This document shows, piece by piece, positions 43,171 to 51,690 of a stretch of DNA of 64,000 nucleotides. The notes under the pieces are model-generated. The model searched no databases. It was not told the DNA's origin and worked only from the letters and a program-made list of their open reading frames with translations. The stretch covers positions 1 through 64,000 of the forward strand of contig NZ_JACHDZ010000006.1 of the NCBI RefSeq assembly GCF_014201375.1, written 5' to 3'. The DNA is from Tunturiibacter empetritectus (lineage in GTDB: Bacteria; Acidobacteriota; Terriglobia; Terriglobales; Acidobacteriaceae). Within the stretch, counting starts at the first letter, position 1. Every line of letters starts with the position of its first letter. The position numbers and the translations under genes were made by a program.

Positions 43171-44964
43171 ATGGCAACGAAAAAAACCTCCACCCCCCAC
43201 ATCGCAGCCTCCCCCCGAACCACCCTCCCCGGCAGCGAAAAAAAACTCTTCCGCCCCTCCACAGCCGAGCCTGCCACCGAAAAGCCCGCTCCCTCCAGCG
43301 GCAAGATCACCGTCTCAGTCATAGTCCGCCGCAAGGCCCCCCTCAAGGCCGCCAACCGCCTCGGCAAGCAGCGCCTCACCCGCGCCCAATACAAGCAAAG
43401 CCACGCCGCCGACCCCGCCGCAGTAAAACTCGTTCGCGCCTTCGCCAAAGAGTTCAGCCTCACAGTCGTGCCCGACCCCCTCAGCCTCGAGTGCCGCACC
43501 ATCAAGCTCTCCGGCACCATGGCCGCCATGCAAAAAGCCTTTGGCGTCACCCTCACCCACACCACCTACGATGGTGGAACCTACCGAGTCCGCCAGGGCA
43601 GCATCACCCTCCCCGACGAACTCGTCGGCCCCGTCGAAGCCGTCCTCGGACTCGACAACCGTCCCCAGGCCCAGCCCCACTTCCGCATCGCAGGCCAACA
43701 CGGCGACCTCGCCGCAAACGCCGCCCAGGCCGGAGGCTTCGCCCATCCCCACACCGTCACACCCCACGCCGCCGCCACCAACATCGCCTACACTCCACCC
43801 CAGGTCGCCGCGCTCTACCAGTTCCCCCCGAACGCCTCCGCCGCAGGCCAGACCATCGGCCTCATCGAGCTGGGCGGCGGCTACAAGACCGCCGACCTCA
43901 CCGCCTACTTCAAAACCCTCAACCAGAAGGCGCCCAAAGTCACCACCGTCTCCGTGGACGGCGGCAAAAACAGCCCCAGCACCGTCAACAGCGCCGACGG
44001 CGAGGTCATGCTCGACATCGAAGTCGCCGCCGCCGTCGCCCCCGGTGCCAACATCGTCGTCTACTTCGCCCCCAACACCGACCAGGGCTTCATCGACGCC
44101 GTCGCCACCGCCGTCCACGACACCACCAACAAGCCCAGCGTCATCTCCATCAGCTGGGGCGGCCCCGAATCCAGCTGGACCACCCAATCCCTCAACTCCC
44201 TCGACGCCGCCTGCCAGTCCGCCGCCGCCCTCGGCATCACCATCACCGTCGCCGCCGGAGACAACGGCTCCACCGACAACGTCACCGACGGCCAGAACCA
44301 CGTCGACTTCCCCGCCTCCAGCCCCCACGTCCTCGCCTGCGGAGGAACCAAGCTCCTCGGCACCGGCTCCACCATCTCCTCCGAGGTCGTCTGGAACGAG
44401 CTCGCCAACAACGAAGGCGCAACCGGCGGCGGCGTCAGCAACTTCTTTCCCCTACCCTCATGGCAAGCCAACGCAGGTGTCCCCGCCCCCACCACGCCAG
44501 GCGGAGGCCGTGGCGTCCCAGACGTCGCCGGCAACGCCGACCCCTCCACCGGCTACACCATCCGCGTCGACGGCCAGACCCTCCCCATCGGCGGCACCAG
44601 CGCCGTAGCCCCACTCTGGGCCGGCCTCATCGCCCTGGCCAACGCGCAGAACGGAACCTCCGCAGGCTTCCTCCAACCCGCCCTCTACGCCGCCAAAGGC
44701 AAAGCCGCCTTCAACGACATCACCTCCGGCACCAACTACCAGGGCACACCCACAGGCTTCACTGCAGGCCCCGGCTGGGACGCCTGCACCGGCCTCGGCT
44801 CGCCCATCGGCACAAAAGTCATCACCGTCGTAAACCCATCCACCGGCGCATCAAAAGGCGGAAAAAACAAGGGCAGCAAGAAAAAACCCGTCCGCACGCG
44901 CCCCGCACGCAAGCCTCACGCCGTAACCAACCGCCGCAAAGCGGCCGCCGGCAAACGCCGATAG
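43171..44964 (+). CDS. S53 family (sedolisin/kumamolisin-type) serine-carboxyl peptidase
   Basis: 597 residues; AGAGGA lies 8 bases before ATG 43171. An N-terminal activation propeptide (about 30-190: GTMAAMQKAFGVTLTHTTYD, ITLPDELVGPVEAVLGLDNRP) precedes the catalytic domain. Catalytic residues are visible: Glu278 and Asp282 in DGEVMLDIEVA, Asp364 in TVAAGDNGSTDN, Ser477 in GGTSAVAPLWAGL. The calcium site is FNDITSGTN and GPGWDACTGLGSP. Such enzymes are acid endopeptidases. No N-terminal signal peptide is seen, and a 40-residue Lys/Arg-rich tail follows the domain. Ends upstream of the repeat cluster 44985-45139. Confidence 0.95.
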   Translation: MATKKTSTPHIAASPRTTLPGSEKKLFRPSTAEPATEKPAPSSGKITVSVIVRRKAPLKAANRLGKQRLTRAQYKQSHAADPAAVKLVRAFAKEFSLTVVPDPLSLECRTIKLSGTMAAMQKAFGVTLTHTTYDGGTYRVRQGSITLPDELVGPVEAVLGLDNRPQAQPHFRIAGQHGDLAANAAQAGGFAHPHTVTPHAAATNIAYTPPQVAALYQFPPNASAAGQTIGLIELGGGYKTADLTAYFKTLNQKAPKVTTVSVDGGKNSPSTVNSADGEVMLDIEVAAAVAPGANIVVYFAPNTDQGFIDAVATAVHDTTNKPSVISISWGGPESSWTTQSLNSLDAACQSAAALGITITVAAGDNGSTDNVTDGQNHVDFPASSPHVLACGGTKLLGTGSTISSEVVWNELANNEGATGGGVSNFFPLPSWQANAGVPAPTTPGGGRGVPDVAGNADPSTGYTIRVDGQTLPIGGTSAVAPLWAGLIALANAQNGTSAGFLQPALYAAKGKAAFNDITSGTNYQGTPTGFTAGPGWDACTGLGSPIGTKVITVVNPSTGASKGGKNKGSKKKPVRTRPARKPHAVTNRRKAAAGKRR

Positions 44965-44984
44965 TCTTGGAAGCTGTCCAGAAA

Positions 44985-45097
44985 CTTCCCGTTGGTCGCG
45001 AGGGAAGATGACTCCGACCAACGGGAGGACCGGGCGAAGCCGGTATACAAGTCACGAAGTGACCGCCCTCCGCGCAGGAGGCCCGTCCGGCAGGACA
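44985..45097. repeat. Dispersed structured intergenic element, copy B
   Basis: CTTCCCGTTGGTCG (44985-44998) pairs with CGACCAACGGGAGG (45015-45028), then GGTATAC, the palindrome GTCACGAAGTGAC (45051-45063), hairpin CCTCC-GCGCA-GGAGG (45067-45081) and GTCCGGCAGGAC (45085-45096). Order and loops match copy A at 29418-29524. It lies between the convergent S53 and SnoaL-like genes and may terminate both. Confidence 0.85.
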
Positions 45098-45102
45098 GTC
45101 TC

Positions 45103-45139
45103 TTCTTGTTGTCAACCCGAAGGGAATCTGCGGTTGCCT
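45103..45139. repeat. Second intergenic repeat family, copy 1
   Basis: TTCTTGTTGTCAACCCGAAG followed by GGAATCTGCGGTTGC. A close relative sits at 47099-47132 (TTCTTGTTGTCATCCCCGAA then GGGGATCTGCGGT). The core is a small hairpin, CCCGAAGGG here and CCCCGAAGGGG there. It directly follows copy B of the structured element. Confidence 0.7.
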
Positions 45140-45156
45140 TGCCCTTCGGATTATTG

Positions 45157-45543
45157 CTACATGTTGTAGAAGAACTCTTCGTAGACCACCTTGCCGTCCG
45201 CGACCTTGTACACCGCAACCTCTTCCATCACGAAGCGCCGGCTCTGCGGTTTGAACGTAACATCCAGTTTGAAGGTGCACGCAAAGTGCGACCCCGCAAC
45301 CAGAGGTCCCTCGACCGTGCAGGAGTGAACCTCATGGTTCGTCGCCCACCACTCGCCCTTCGCCTTCACCGCCGCCAGCCCCTTTGACTCGCGCTCCCCT
45401 CCCGGAGGCGCGCCAGCCTCCATGCTCACAATATCGTCGGAGTACAAGCTCGCCGTTGCCTCCTCAAACTTTCCCTCCCGGCAAAGGCTAACCAGCTTAT
45501 CCGCTAACTCCTGTGTCGTCATAACCTGTGTCTGCGTCGTCAT
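45157..45543 (-). CDS. SnoaL/NTF2-like small protein
   Basis: 128 residues; AGGAG lies 8 bases before the start on the coding strand. The cone-shaped NTF2-like fold is suggested by ELADKLVSLCREGKFEEATA, LYSDDIVSME, a central HEVHSCTVEGPLVAGSHFAC beta region and the end RFVMEEVAVYKVADGKVVYE. Members are polyketide-cyclase-like or stress-associated proteins; no catalytic assignment is possible. No signal peptide. The 201-base gap upstream (45544-45744) contains no gene, only short CAGAATC direct repeats near 45680-45710. Confidence 0.8.
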   Translation of the reverse strand: MTTQTQVMTTQELADKLVSLCREGKFEEATASLYSDDIVSMEAGAPPGGERESKGLAAVKAKGEWWATNHEVHSCTVEGPLVAGSHFACTFKLDVTFKPQSRRFVMEEVAVYKVADGKVVYEEFFYNM

Positions 45544-45744
45544 AATGCTTCTCCTTTTTCTAAACTACCGTTCGTCAAACCCGCCAGCATAACCCAGCGG
45601 GCCGCATCGCGGGCTTGATCCCATCAGACCGATGCCCTAGTACCCGTAAGACGCAAGGCCCCTCAAAAAGGCCACCCGGAATCCTACAGAATCGTACAGA
45701 ATCATTCAGACCCCAGGCGGTCTCTCTCCATCCCGCACAACCAG

Positions 45745-46860
45745 CTATTCGCTTGGATACAACGCCGAGCAAGCCTCCTTCAGCTTCTCCACAGCCGAAT
45801 CGTCGGCGGTGCTCGTCGTCACAAACGCAAGTCCATGCGGACTCTGCATCCCGCTCACAATCGGCGTCAACAGCCCAAACGCCAGGTCCAGCTGGCCCAC
45901 AAATCCAGGCGCCGCGCTGCTGCCCGCAACCCCAGCCGAGTAAGCTATCCCAGGAACAAACACCTTCTTGCTGATCTTGTACGTAATGTCCTTCGCAGTA
46001 TCGCTCACCAGCAGAAACCCATCGGCATCCGGCGTAAACAGCGTGTCATCCACCTGCGGCTGGCCATACGGCGAGCTCAACGGAACCTGCAGCACACGCT
46101 GCTGGGGCAACCCCGGATCGCTCACAATCACCAGCTCCGAGTCACCCTGGCTATCCAGCACCAGGTTCCCGCCCGGCGCCGTCGTCATCGAATCCGGATC
46201 CTGCAGATTCAACGTCACCGTCTTCCCCGTCAGAATGTCCGTCGCCGCCGCCGTTCCCTCAAGCACCGGCGTCACCACCACCGTACTGCCCACCAGCGTC
46301 GCTTGCACAATCGCCGGCTCACTGTTCGGATTGTGCGAAGGATTCGATGCGCTCAGATAAGCCTTCCCGTTGCGAAACGCAATATCGTCGTAGCCCCCGC
46401 CAGCCTGCGACGGTGCCGCAAACGAGTACAGCGTCTTCTGCCTCGTCACCGGATCGAACACCACCAGATTCGGATTCGCATCTTCGTTCTGCATCACCCA
46501 CAGCTTATGCGTATAGGGATTCACCTTCATCCCGTCGTTATGCCCCTTGACCGTAAAGCTGTAGACCTTCTGCCCCGCGCGCGTATACTCCACCACCATA
46601 TTCGACTTGCCATCGGCGCCCGCCGGGTCGTTGCCATCGCCGTAAGCAATGTAAACATGGTCCTGGTAGACCGCAAGCGAGTCCGGTTTGGTGTACTGCC
46701 CCACCACACCGGTGGCGAAAACGCTAAGCGTATAACCATCTGCGGCCAAAGGAGCATTAGCCTGGCCAAACGCCGGGGCAGCGCCAAGCAGCATGGCAAT
46801 GGACGCAACGGACACAACCAAAGCGTTGCGCGAGATCATCGGAGACAATACGGTAGACAT
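45745..46860 (-). CDS. Secreted beta-propeller protein of unknown function
   Basis: 371 residues with a perfect AGGAGG before the start. Signal peptide: VVSVASIAMLLGAAPAFGQ. The mature protein has repeated propeller blades: KPDSLAVYQDHVYIAYGDG, GHNDGMKVNPYTHKLWVMQ, YDDIAFRNGKAYLSASNP, NLVLDSQGDSELVIVSDPG, DGFLLVSDTAKDITYKIS and SPHGLAFVTT. No catalytic or heme motif is apparent, so binding or an unknown enzymatic role in the periplasm is possible. Monocistronic; its upstream region is the repeat-rich 46861-47389. Confidence 0.85.
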   Translation of the reverse strand: MSTVLSPMISRNALVVSVASIAMLLGAAPAFGQANAPLAADGYTLSVFATGVVGQYTKPDSLAVYQDHVYIAYGDGNDPAGADGKSNMVVEYTRAGQKVYSFTVKGHNDGMKVNPYTHKLWVMQNEDANPNLVVFDPVTRQKTLYSFAAPSQAGGGYDDIAFRNGKAYLSASNPSHNPNSEPAIVQATLVGSTVVVTPVLEGTAAATDILTGKTVTLNLQDPDSMTTAPGGNLVLDSQGDSELVIVSDPGLPQQRVLQVPLSSPYGQPQVDDTLFTPDADGFLLVSDTAKDITYKISKKVFVPGIAYSAGVAGSSAAPGFVGQLDLAFGLLTPIVSGMQSPHGLAFVTTSTADDSAVEKLKEACSALYPSE

Positions 46861-47098
46861 GGTGAAACCTCCTGAATCAATTGGGCGGAAGAGTTGGGAA
46901 CAGAAGACTGCGTCGAAGAGTTGGGGAACATAAATTTTGAACCGAAGAGTTGCGGAGACGAAACAGCCACTTCAGGCGATACTCCTCCGATGGATGCAAA
47001 GCAGTATTACCGCCAGATGAATTCTTCGTGACCCATGTAGTCCTTTCAAAAACTGTGCAAATCTCCCCGGGCCTTCGCCGTTGCCGTTGCGTTTGCCG

Positions 47099-47132
47099 TT
47101 CTTGTTGTCATCCCCGAAGGGGATCTGCGGTC
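47099..47132. repeat. Second intergenic repeat family, copy 2
   Basis: TTCTTGTTGTCATCCCCGAA then GGGGATCTGCGGTC matches the element at 45103-45139. The CCCCGAAGGGG core is a perfect small hairpin; in the other copy it is CCCGAAGGG. Confidence 0.7.
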
Positions 47133-47141
47133 GCTTTCGCA

Positions 47142-47213
47142 GTTGTCGTTGCTTTTGCTGTTGTCGTTGCCTTTGCTGTTGTCGTTGCCTTTGCTGTTGC
47201 CGTTGTCTGTTCT
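47142..47213. repeat. 18-base tandem repeat, three units plus one degenerate
   Basis: Unit GTTGTCGTTGCCTTTGCT occurs at 47160-47177 and 47178-47195 exactly, at 47142-47159 with one change, and in degenerate form at 47196-47213. Similar GTTG/TTTGC wording appears in three other spacers (42951-42997, 45128-45150, 48289-48340). Confidence 0.9.
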
Positions 47214-47389
47214 TCGCCGTCATCCTGACCCAGAGCGAAGTCGAAGGGAAGGATTCCGATACATTCCACCCACCCATACCATTCGAGCCTTCCAACCCAG
47301 ACACTCCAACCGTTGCCGCTCTTTCCCCAAAACAGAAATCGTCACTTCGACCGCACCCACGCAAGTCACATGCGTAAACTAACCCCACC

Positions 47390-48277
47390 ATGAAGCCCCC
47401 AGCCCTCACCCTCCTGCTTCTCCTCTCCACCCTCGCCGCAGCGCAGCGCGCACCCCTCATCGGCATCTTCGAATCCACCGCCTTAGGCAACGGAAACAAC
47501 CAGGGCCAACCCGGTGTCCGCGTCCTCTTCCACCAATCCGGCCGACTATGGCGCTCCTACAACGCACTCTGCCAGGATGAAGCCTGCCTCAAAACCGTCC
47601 CCTTCATCTTCCCATCGACCACCGCATGGAACCTCATCAAAGACGGCAGGCCCGTAGCCATGGTCATCGCAAACACTCCCACCGCCTACCGCTTCTACTC
47701 CGAGATCGGCGTCCAGGCCATCACCAACCCAGCCGCCGTAGCCCACCTGGAGCCTCGCCCCACACCCGACCAGCCCGACCCACTCCACACCATCCTCGCC
47801 ACCACCCTCCCCACCCTCAAAGACCCGGACAACTGGCGCCCCGCCGCCTTCTTCCCCCTCGACCTCACCGCCGTCCGGCAAGCCTTCCACAAACTCTACC
47901 CCCACCCCAAGAACTGCACGCAAACCACCACCAACGCACCATCGAACTACCACGACTCCACCATCACCGACGACCAGATCGCCCCCGTCTCCTCCTACGT
48001 CTCAAACAAAAACTGGCGCATCCTCGAGGTCACCCTCAACGGCTACCTCTGCGACGGCCCACCCGACGACGCCTGGGTCAACCACTGGTTCGCCATCTCT
48101 CCCACCGGACAGGTTCAGCACCTGGGCCGCCTCCTGCACTTCGCCGGCGCCGCCGACTTCGCCAACCAGGGCCACTCCGAAGTTCTCTTCCAGATCGAAG
48201 GCGGCAACCAAACCGGCTACACCCTCTTCTACGACAGCTTCACCCACCAAACCCAAGCCCCCGTCACCCACCACTAA
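47390..48277 (+). CDS. Secreted protein of unknown function
   Basis: 295 residues. Signal peptide MKPPALTLLLLLSTLAAAQ. The mature protein is rich in Pro, Thr and His with several Cys (ALCQDEACLK, KNCTQTT, GYLCDGPP) that could form disulfides in the periplasm. Recurrent landmarks: GVRVLFHQSGRLWRSYNA, FIFPSTTAWNLIKDGRPVAM, SNKNWRILEVTLNGYLCDGP, DAWVNHWFAISPTGQVQHLG. I do not recognise a domain. Start ATG 47390 has no strong ribosome-binding site. Stands alone between repeat-rich spacers. Confidence 0.78.
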   Translation: MKPPALTLLLLLSTLAAAQRAPLIGIFESTALGNGNNQGQPGVRVLFHQSGRLWRSYNALCQDEACLKTVPFIFPSTTAWNLIKDGRPVAMVIANTPTAYRFYSEIGVQAITNPAAVAHLEPRPTPDQPDPLHTILATTLPTLKDPDNWRPAAFFPLDLTAVRQAFHKLYPHPKNCTQTTTNAPSNYHDSTITDDQIAPVSSYVSNKNWRILEVTLNGYLCDGPPDDAWVNHWFAISPTGQVQHLGRLLHFAGAADFANQGHSEVLFQIEGGNQTGYTLFYDSFTHQTQAPVTHH

Positions 48278-48350
48278 CCCACCGAAAGCCGTTGTCCGTT
48301 GTCCCTGTCGTTTGCCGTTGCAGTTGCATTTGCATTTGCCTCTAAATACC

Positions 48351-48442
48351 CCAAGGCTTCAGCCCTGGGTCTCTAAAGGCAAAAAAGAAAAGGGGCTTTA
48401 GCCCCTGGAGAATGCTCTCCTCTCTCAGCCGAGCTCTCGGCT
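48351..48442. repeat. Cluster of three short palindromes
   Basis: CCAAGGCTTCAGCCCTGG (48351-48368, imperfect), AGGGGCTTTAGCCCCT (48391-48406, perfect 7-bp stem) and AGCCGAGCTCTCGGCT (48427-48442). They follow the plus-strand secreted protein gene in a 273-base gap. They may act together as terminators or be intergenic repeats; the first two look like related units. Confidence 0.65.
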
Positions 48443-48505
48443 GCCGCTTGTTCCTCCTCCCCAAACGCAAAGCCCCGTCATCTCGACCGGAGCTGTTCAA
48501 AGCGA

Positions 48506-48534
48506 AGCGGGCCACGGTTTCATCGTGGCCCGCT
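48506..48534 (-). terminator. Terminator of the AhpD-like gene
   Basis: AGCGGGCCACG (48506-48516) pairs with CGTGGCCCGCT (48524-48534), an 11-bp stem with 7-base loop, 17 bases past the stop of the minus-strand gene at 48551. No strong U run follows, so termination efficiency is uncertain. Confidence 0.75.
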
Positions 48535-48550
48535 CCTCACACAAAGAGCA

Positions 48551-48865
48551 CTAACCCTTCTCGCCACCCATCAAATGAGTAGCATGCGTAATAGCCGCCC
48601 CGGCACGAAGCGCAGCAGCCACCAAAGCCGTCTCAGCCAGCTCCTCCGGAGTAGCCCCCGCAGTCACCGCCCCCGCTCGATGCAACTCCAGGCAATACGG
48701 ACACTGCGTCGTCAACGCCACCGCCACCGCAATCAACTCCTTGTACTTCTTGGGGACCACCCCATCCTTCATCGCCGCCTTATCGAACGCCCAGAAAGCC
48801 TTCGTCGCCTCCGAAGCGCCCTCTGCCAGCGCGCTCAACTTCTTCAAATTCGCCATGTCATACAT
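48551..48865 (-). CDS. AhpD-like carboxymuconolactone-decarboxylase-family protein
   Basis: 104 residues from ATG 48865 with GGGAGAG upstream; the frame continues further but that part is not family-like. Core motif TTQCPYCLELHRAGAVTAG holds CxxC and the following His of the alkylhydroperoxidase D type. N-terminal MANLKKLSALAEGASEATKAF and YKELIAVAVAL are also typical. Probable role in peroxide or thiol defence; such proteins often work with a peroxiredoxin, which is absent here. The neighbouring purine pathway makes peroxide, but linkage is only positional. Confidence 0.88.
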   Translation of the reverse strand: MYDMANLKKLSALAEGASEATKAFWAFDKAAMKDGVVPKKYKELIAVAVALTTQCPYCLELHRAGAVTAGATPEELAETALVAAALRAGAAITHATHLMGGEKG

Positions 48866-49338
48866 CGCATCTCTCCCATTCCGTGTGAGATATCTCACGA
48901 CCGTAGTCTGGCCCACCACTGTCACGCGACTCCCAGCCAGTTTCGGCCCCCATCCCAACCTCGTCAACCGCAAGACACCCAAAGACAGAAACCCAAAGCA
49001 CCCCGAAGATCTGTCAAACCCCCAAATCGCGAAACCCCGCGCCAATCCAGCGAAATCACGTGGCGTATCAGTTCCTCCCCACCTTCTATAATGGATACAG
49101 CGACGAAAAGCAGAACGTCTACCACCGAGGCCGACCCAACACCGCACGCAACCTATTGAAAACAAGTATTTTGCGCGCAACCCATTTGGCTTGAATAGCT
49201 TGCAGCGGCACACTCACTGCAAGCCCATCAAACCAAGGGACTTACTCCCAAAATACCCCGAGGGGGGAGGGGGGTACCAGGCCCCCAACGATTCCTCACA
49301 ATCCGCGAAACTTCGTCTATCCTTATGCAACACCGCTC
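48866..49338. other. 473-base divergent intergenic region upstream of xanthine dehydrogenase
   Basis: No convincing gene. A GC-poorer stretch about 49150-49200 (TTGAAAACAAGTATTTTGCG) probably carries a promoter. At 49254-49277 the sequence TACCCCGAGGGGGGAGGGGG is followed by GTA, forming a potential hairpin TACCCC/GGGGTA and a G-run cluster roughly 60 bases before the xanthine dehydrogenase start. The other half should serve the AhpD-like gene. Confidence 0.55.
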
Positions 49339-51690
49339 ATGACCAGCCAGCCTCAGATCGTTGGCAACTCCCCCATTCGTAAGGAAGGAATAGCCAAGGT
49401 CCTCGGTCGCGCCCGCTACGTCGACGACATCACCCTCCCCGGAATGTGGTTCGGAGCCACCGTCCGCAGCTCCATCCCTCGCGGCCGCATCACCTCCATC
49501 GCCTTCGACCCCTCCATCCCCTGGCACGAGTACACCATCGTCTCCGCCGCCGACATCCCCGGCGAAAACTGCATCGTCCACCTCACCAAAGACCACCCCT
49601 GCCTCGCCGTCACCCACGTCAATCACTGCGAAGAGCCCATCCTCCTCCTCGCCCACCCCAACCGCTCCGCACTCCCCGCCGCCGTAGCCGCGGTCCACAT
49701 CACCTACGAAGAACTCCCCGCCATCTACTCGATAGAGGACTCTGAAAAAAAAGAGCAGATCATCTGGGGCGAAGGAGAGAGTGCCAACACCTTCAAGACC
49801 TACCTCATGCAGAAGGACCAGAAGCCGATCCCCGACGAGATCTGGCAGACCGCCGACTACATCGTCGAAGGCGAGTACCGCACCGGAGCCCAGGAGCAGC
49901 TCTACATCGAGAACAACGGAGTCATCGCCGAGTACGACGCGGTGAAGGGAGTGACGGTACAAGGCTCGATGCAGTGCCCGTACTATCTCGTTCACGCCCT
50001 CGAACTGGTCTTCAACCTTCCCGCCGAGAAGTGCCGCGTCATCCAGACCGAGACCGGGGGAGCCTTCGGCGGCAAGGAGGACTTCCCCTCCGTCATCGGC
50101 AGCCACGCCGCCCTCCTCGCCATGAAGTCAGGCCACCCCGTCAAGCTCTGCTACGACCGCGCCGAAGACATGGCCGCCACCACCAAACGCCACCCCAGCC
50201 GCACCCGCCACCGCACCGCCGTCAGCAAGGACGGCAAGCTCCTCGCTGGCGAGATAGACTTCGCCATCGACGGCGGAGCCTACGCCACCCTCTCCCCCGT
50301 AGTCCTCTCCCGCGGCACCATCCACGCCCCCGGCCCCTACCACTGGCCCCACCTCACCGTCCGCGCCAAAGCAATGACAACAAATATTCCGCCCCACGGG
50401 GCCTTCCGCGGCTTCGGCGCGCCGCAAAGCATCTTCGCCCTCGAACGCCACATGGACAAGATCGCAAAGGTCGTCGGACTCACACCCGAAGAGTTCCGCC
50501 GCCGCAACTTCCTCGCCACTGGCGGCCACACCGCAACCGGACAGCTCCTCAAAGATCCCGTCGATATGCAGCACCTGCTCACCCGAGCACTCGAAGAGTC
50601 CAACTACCACGCCAAGCGCGAGCAGTTCGACCGCGACAATCCAACCAGCACCATCAAGCGCGGCATAGGCTTCGCCACCTTCTTCCACGGCGCAGGCTTC
50701 ACCGGCTCCGGCGAGCGCCGCCTCAACTCCCTCGTCGAGATCGAACTCACCCCCGAAGGCCAACCCCGCCTTCTCGTCTCCTCCACCGAGTTCGGTCAGG
50801 GCACCAACACCATCCTCTGCCAGATCGCCGCCCAGACCCTCCACCTCCCCTACGACCAGATCCTCATCGCCCAACCCGATACCGGGCACGTCCCTAACTC
50901 CGGCCCCACCGTAGCCAGCCGCACCGCCATGGTCGTCGGCAAACTCGTCCAGCGCGCCGCGCAATCCCTCCTCGCCACACTCGCTCCTCTTTTGTCATCA
51001 CGCAGTGCAGCGGAGGGACCTGCTGTTGCCTCCGAACTGCCTCACGACTACACCCCCGAAGACTTCCGTCACGCGGCGCTCCACTATCTCGCCGAGCACG
51101 GCTCCCTCAAAACTGAGGCCCGCTACCAGTCCCCCGGCGACATCTTCTGGGACGACGAGACCTACAGCGGCGAAGCCTATCCCGCCTACGCCTGGGCCGT
51201 CTACGTCGCCGAAGTTGCCGTCGACACCACCACCTACTCGGCAAGCGTGACCAACTTCTACGCCCTGCAGGAAGTAGGAAAGGTCCTTCACCCAATCCTC
51301 GCCGCCGGGCAGATCGAAGGCGGAGTTGCCCAGGGCATCGGCTATGCACTCTACGAAAAATGCACCTGGAACAACGGCCATCTTGCCAACAATCAGATGA
51401 CGAACTACATCATGCCCACCAGCGCCGATGTGCCGCCCATCCACGTCACCTTCGAAGAGATTCCAAGTCCCCACGGAGCCTTCGGCGCCAAAGGCATCGG
51501 CGAACTCCCAATGGACGGGCCCGCACCCGCCATTCTCAACGCCATCGAGCACGCCACCGGCATCGCCTTCACCGAAATCCCTCTCCTCCCGGAAGACATC
51601 TTCGAGCGCATGACCCGCACTCCCGAAGCAGGCAGCGAATCTCTCGATACCGCAGTTGCCGGCCCAATTTTTAGCGAGGCCACCGCATGA
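49339..51690 (+). CDS. Xanthine dehydrogenase, molybdopterin-binding subunit
   Basis: 783 residues. It binds the molybdenum cofactor and oxidises hypoxanthine and xanthine to urate. Order: NSPIRKEGIAKVLGRARYVDD, ETGGAFGGKEDFPSVIGSHA, PPHGAFRGFGAPQSIFALERH, SSTEFGQGTNTILCQIAAQTL, and near the C-terminus GAFGAKGIGELPMDGPAPA, which carries the catalytic Glu motif (GxGE). Length fits the large subunit of bacterial three-subunit enzymes. The product would enter the urate cluster at 19861-26530. Its stop overlaps the start of the small membrane ORF (ATGA). Confidence 0.93.
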   Translation: MTSQPQIVGNSPIRKEGIAKVLGRARYVDDITLPGMWFGATVRSSIPRGRITSIAFDPSIPWHEYTIVSAADIPGENCIVHLTKDHPCLAVTHVNHCEEPILLLAHPNRSALPAAVAAVHITYEELPAIYSIEDSEKKEQIIWGEGESANTFKTYLMQKDQKPIPDEIWQTADYIVEGEYRTGAQEQLYIENNGVIAEYDAVKGVTVQGSMQCPYYLVHALELVFNLPAEKCRVIQTETGGAFGGKEDFPSVIGSHAALLAMKSGHPVKLCYDRAEDMAATTKRHPSRTRHRTAVSKDGKLLAGEIDFAIDGGAYATLSPVVLSRGTIHAPGPYHWPHLTVRAKAMTTNIPPHGAFRGFGAPQSIFALERHMDKIAKVVGLTPEEFRRRNFLATGGHTATGQLLKDPVDMQHLLTRALEESNYHAKREQFDRDNPTSTIKRGIGFATFFHGAGFTGSGERRLNSLVEIELTPEGQPRLLVSSTEFGQGTNTILCQIAAQTLHLPYDQILIAQPDTGHVPNSGPTVASRTAMVVGKLVQRAAQSLLATLAPLLSSRSAAEGPAVASELPHDYTPEDFRHAALHYLAEHGSLKTEARYQSPGDIFWDDETYSGEAYPAYAWAVYVAEVAVDTTTYSASVTNFYALQEVGKVLHPILAAGQIEGGVAQGIGYALYEKCTWNNGHLANNQMTNYIMPTSADVPPIHVTFEEIPSPHGAFGAKGIGELPMDGPAPAILNAIEHATGIAFTEIPLLPEDIFERMTRTPEAGSESLDTAVAGPIFSEATA

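Larger units (their letters stand above)
46861..47389. other. Repeat-rich 529-base intergenic region
   Basis: No convincing gene. The left part (46861-47040) should hold the promoter of the minus-strand propeller gene. The right part has copy 2 of the second repeat family (47099-47132), an 18-base tandem array (47142-47213), and GTCATCCTGACCCAGAGCGA with following GTCGAAGGGAAGGA (about 47218-47252), a phrase-like motif common in intergenic repeats. Open frames here translate to Ala/Val or Leu/Cys low-complexity strings and are rejected. Confidence 0.75.

Noticed and set aside
47142..47213. Tandem array considered as a CRISPR-like repeat
   Set aside because: Units are only 18 bases and directly adjacent with no spacers; no cas gene is present in the window.
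46950..47228. Open frame across the tandem repeat, translating to alternating Ala/Val/Phe units
   Set aside because: Produced by the 18-base repeat (divisible by three). No ribosome-binding site and no plausible protein outside the repeat.
49188..49206. TGGCTTGAATAGCTTGCA as a possible sigma-54 promoter upstream of xanthine dehydrogenase
   Set aside because: The GG to GC distance is 14 (or 10) bases instead of the required 12, so it does not fit the -24/-12 consensus.
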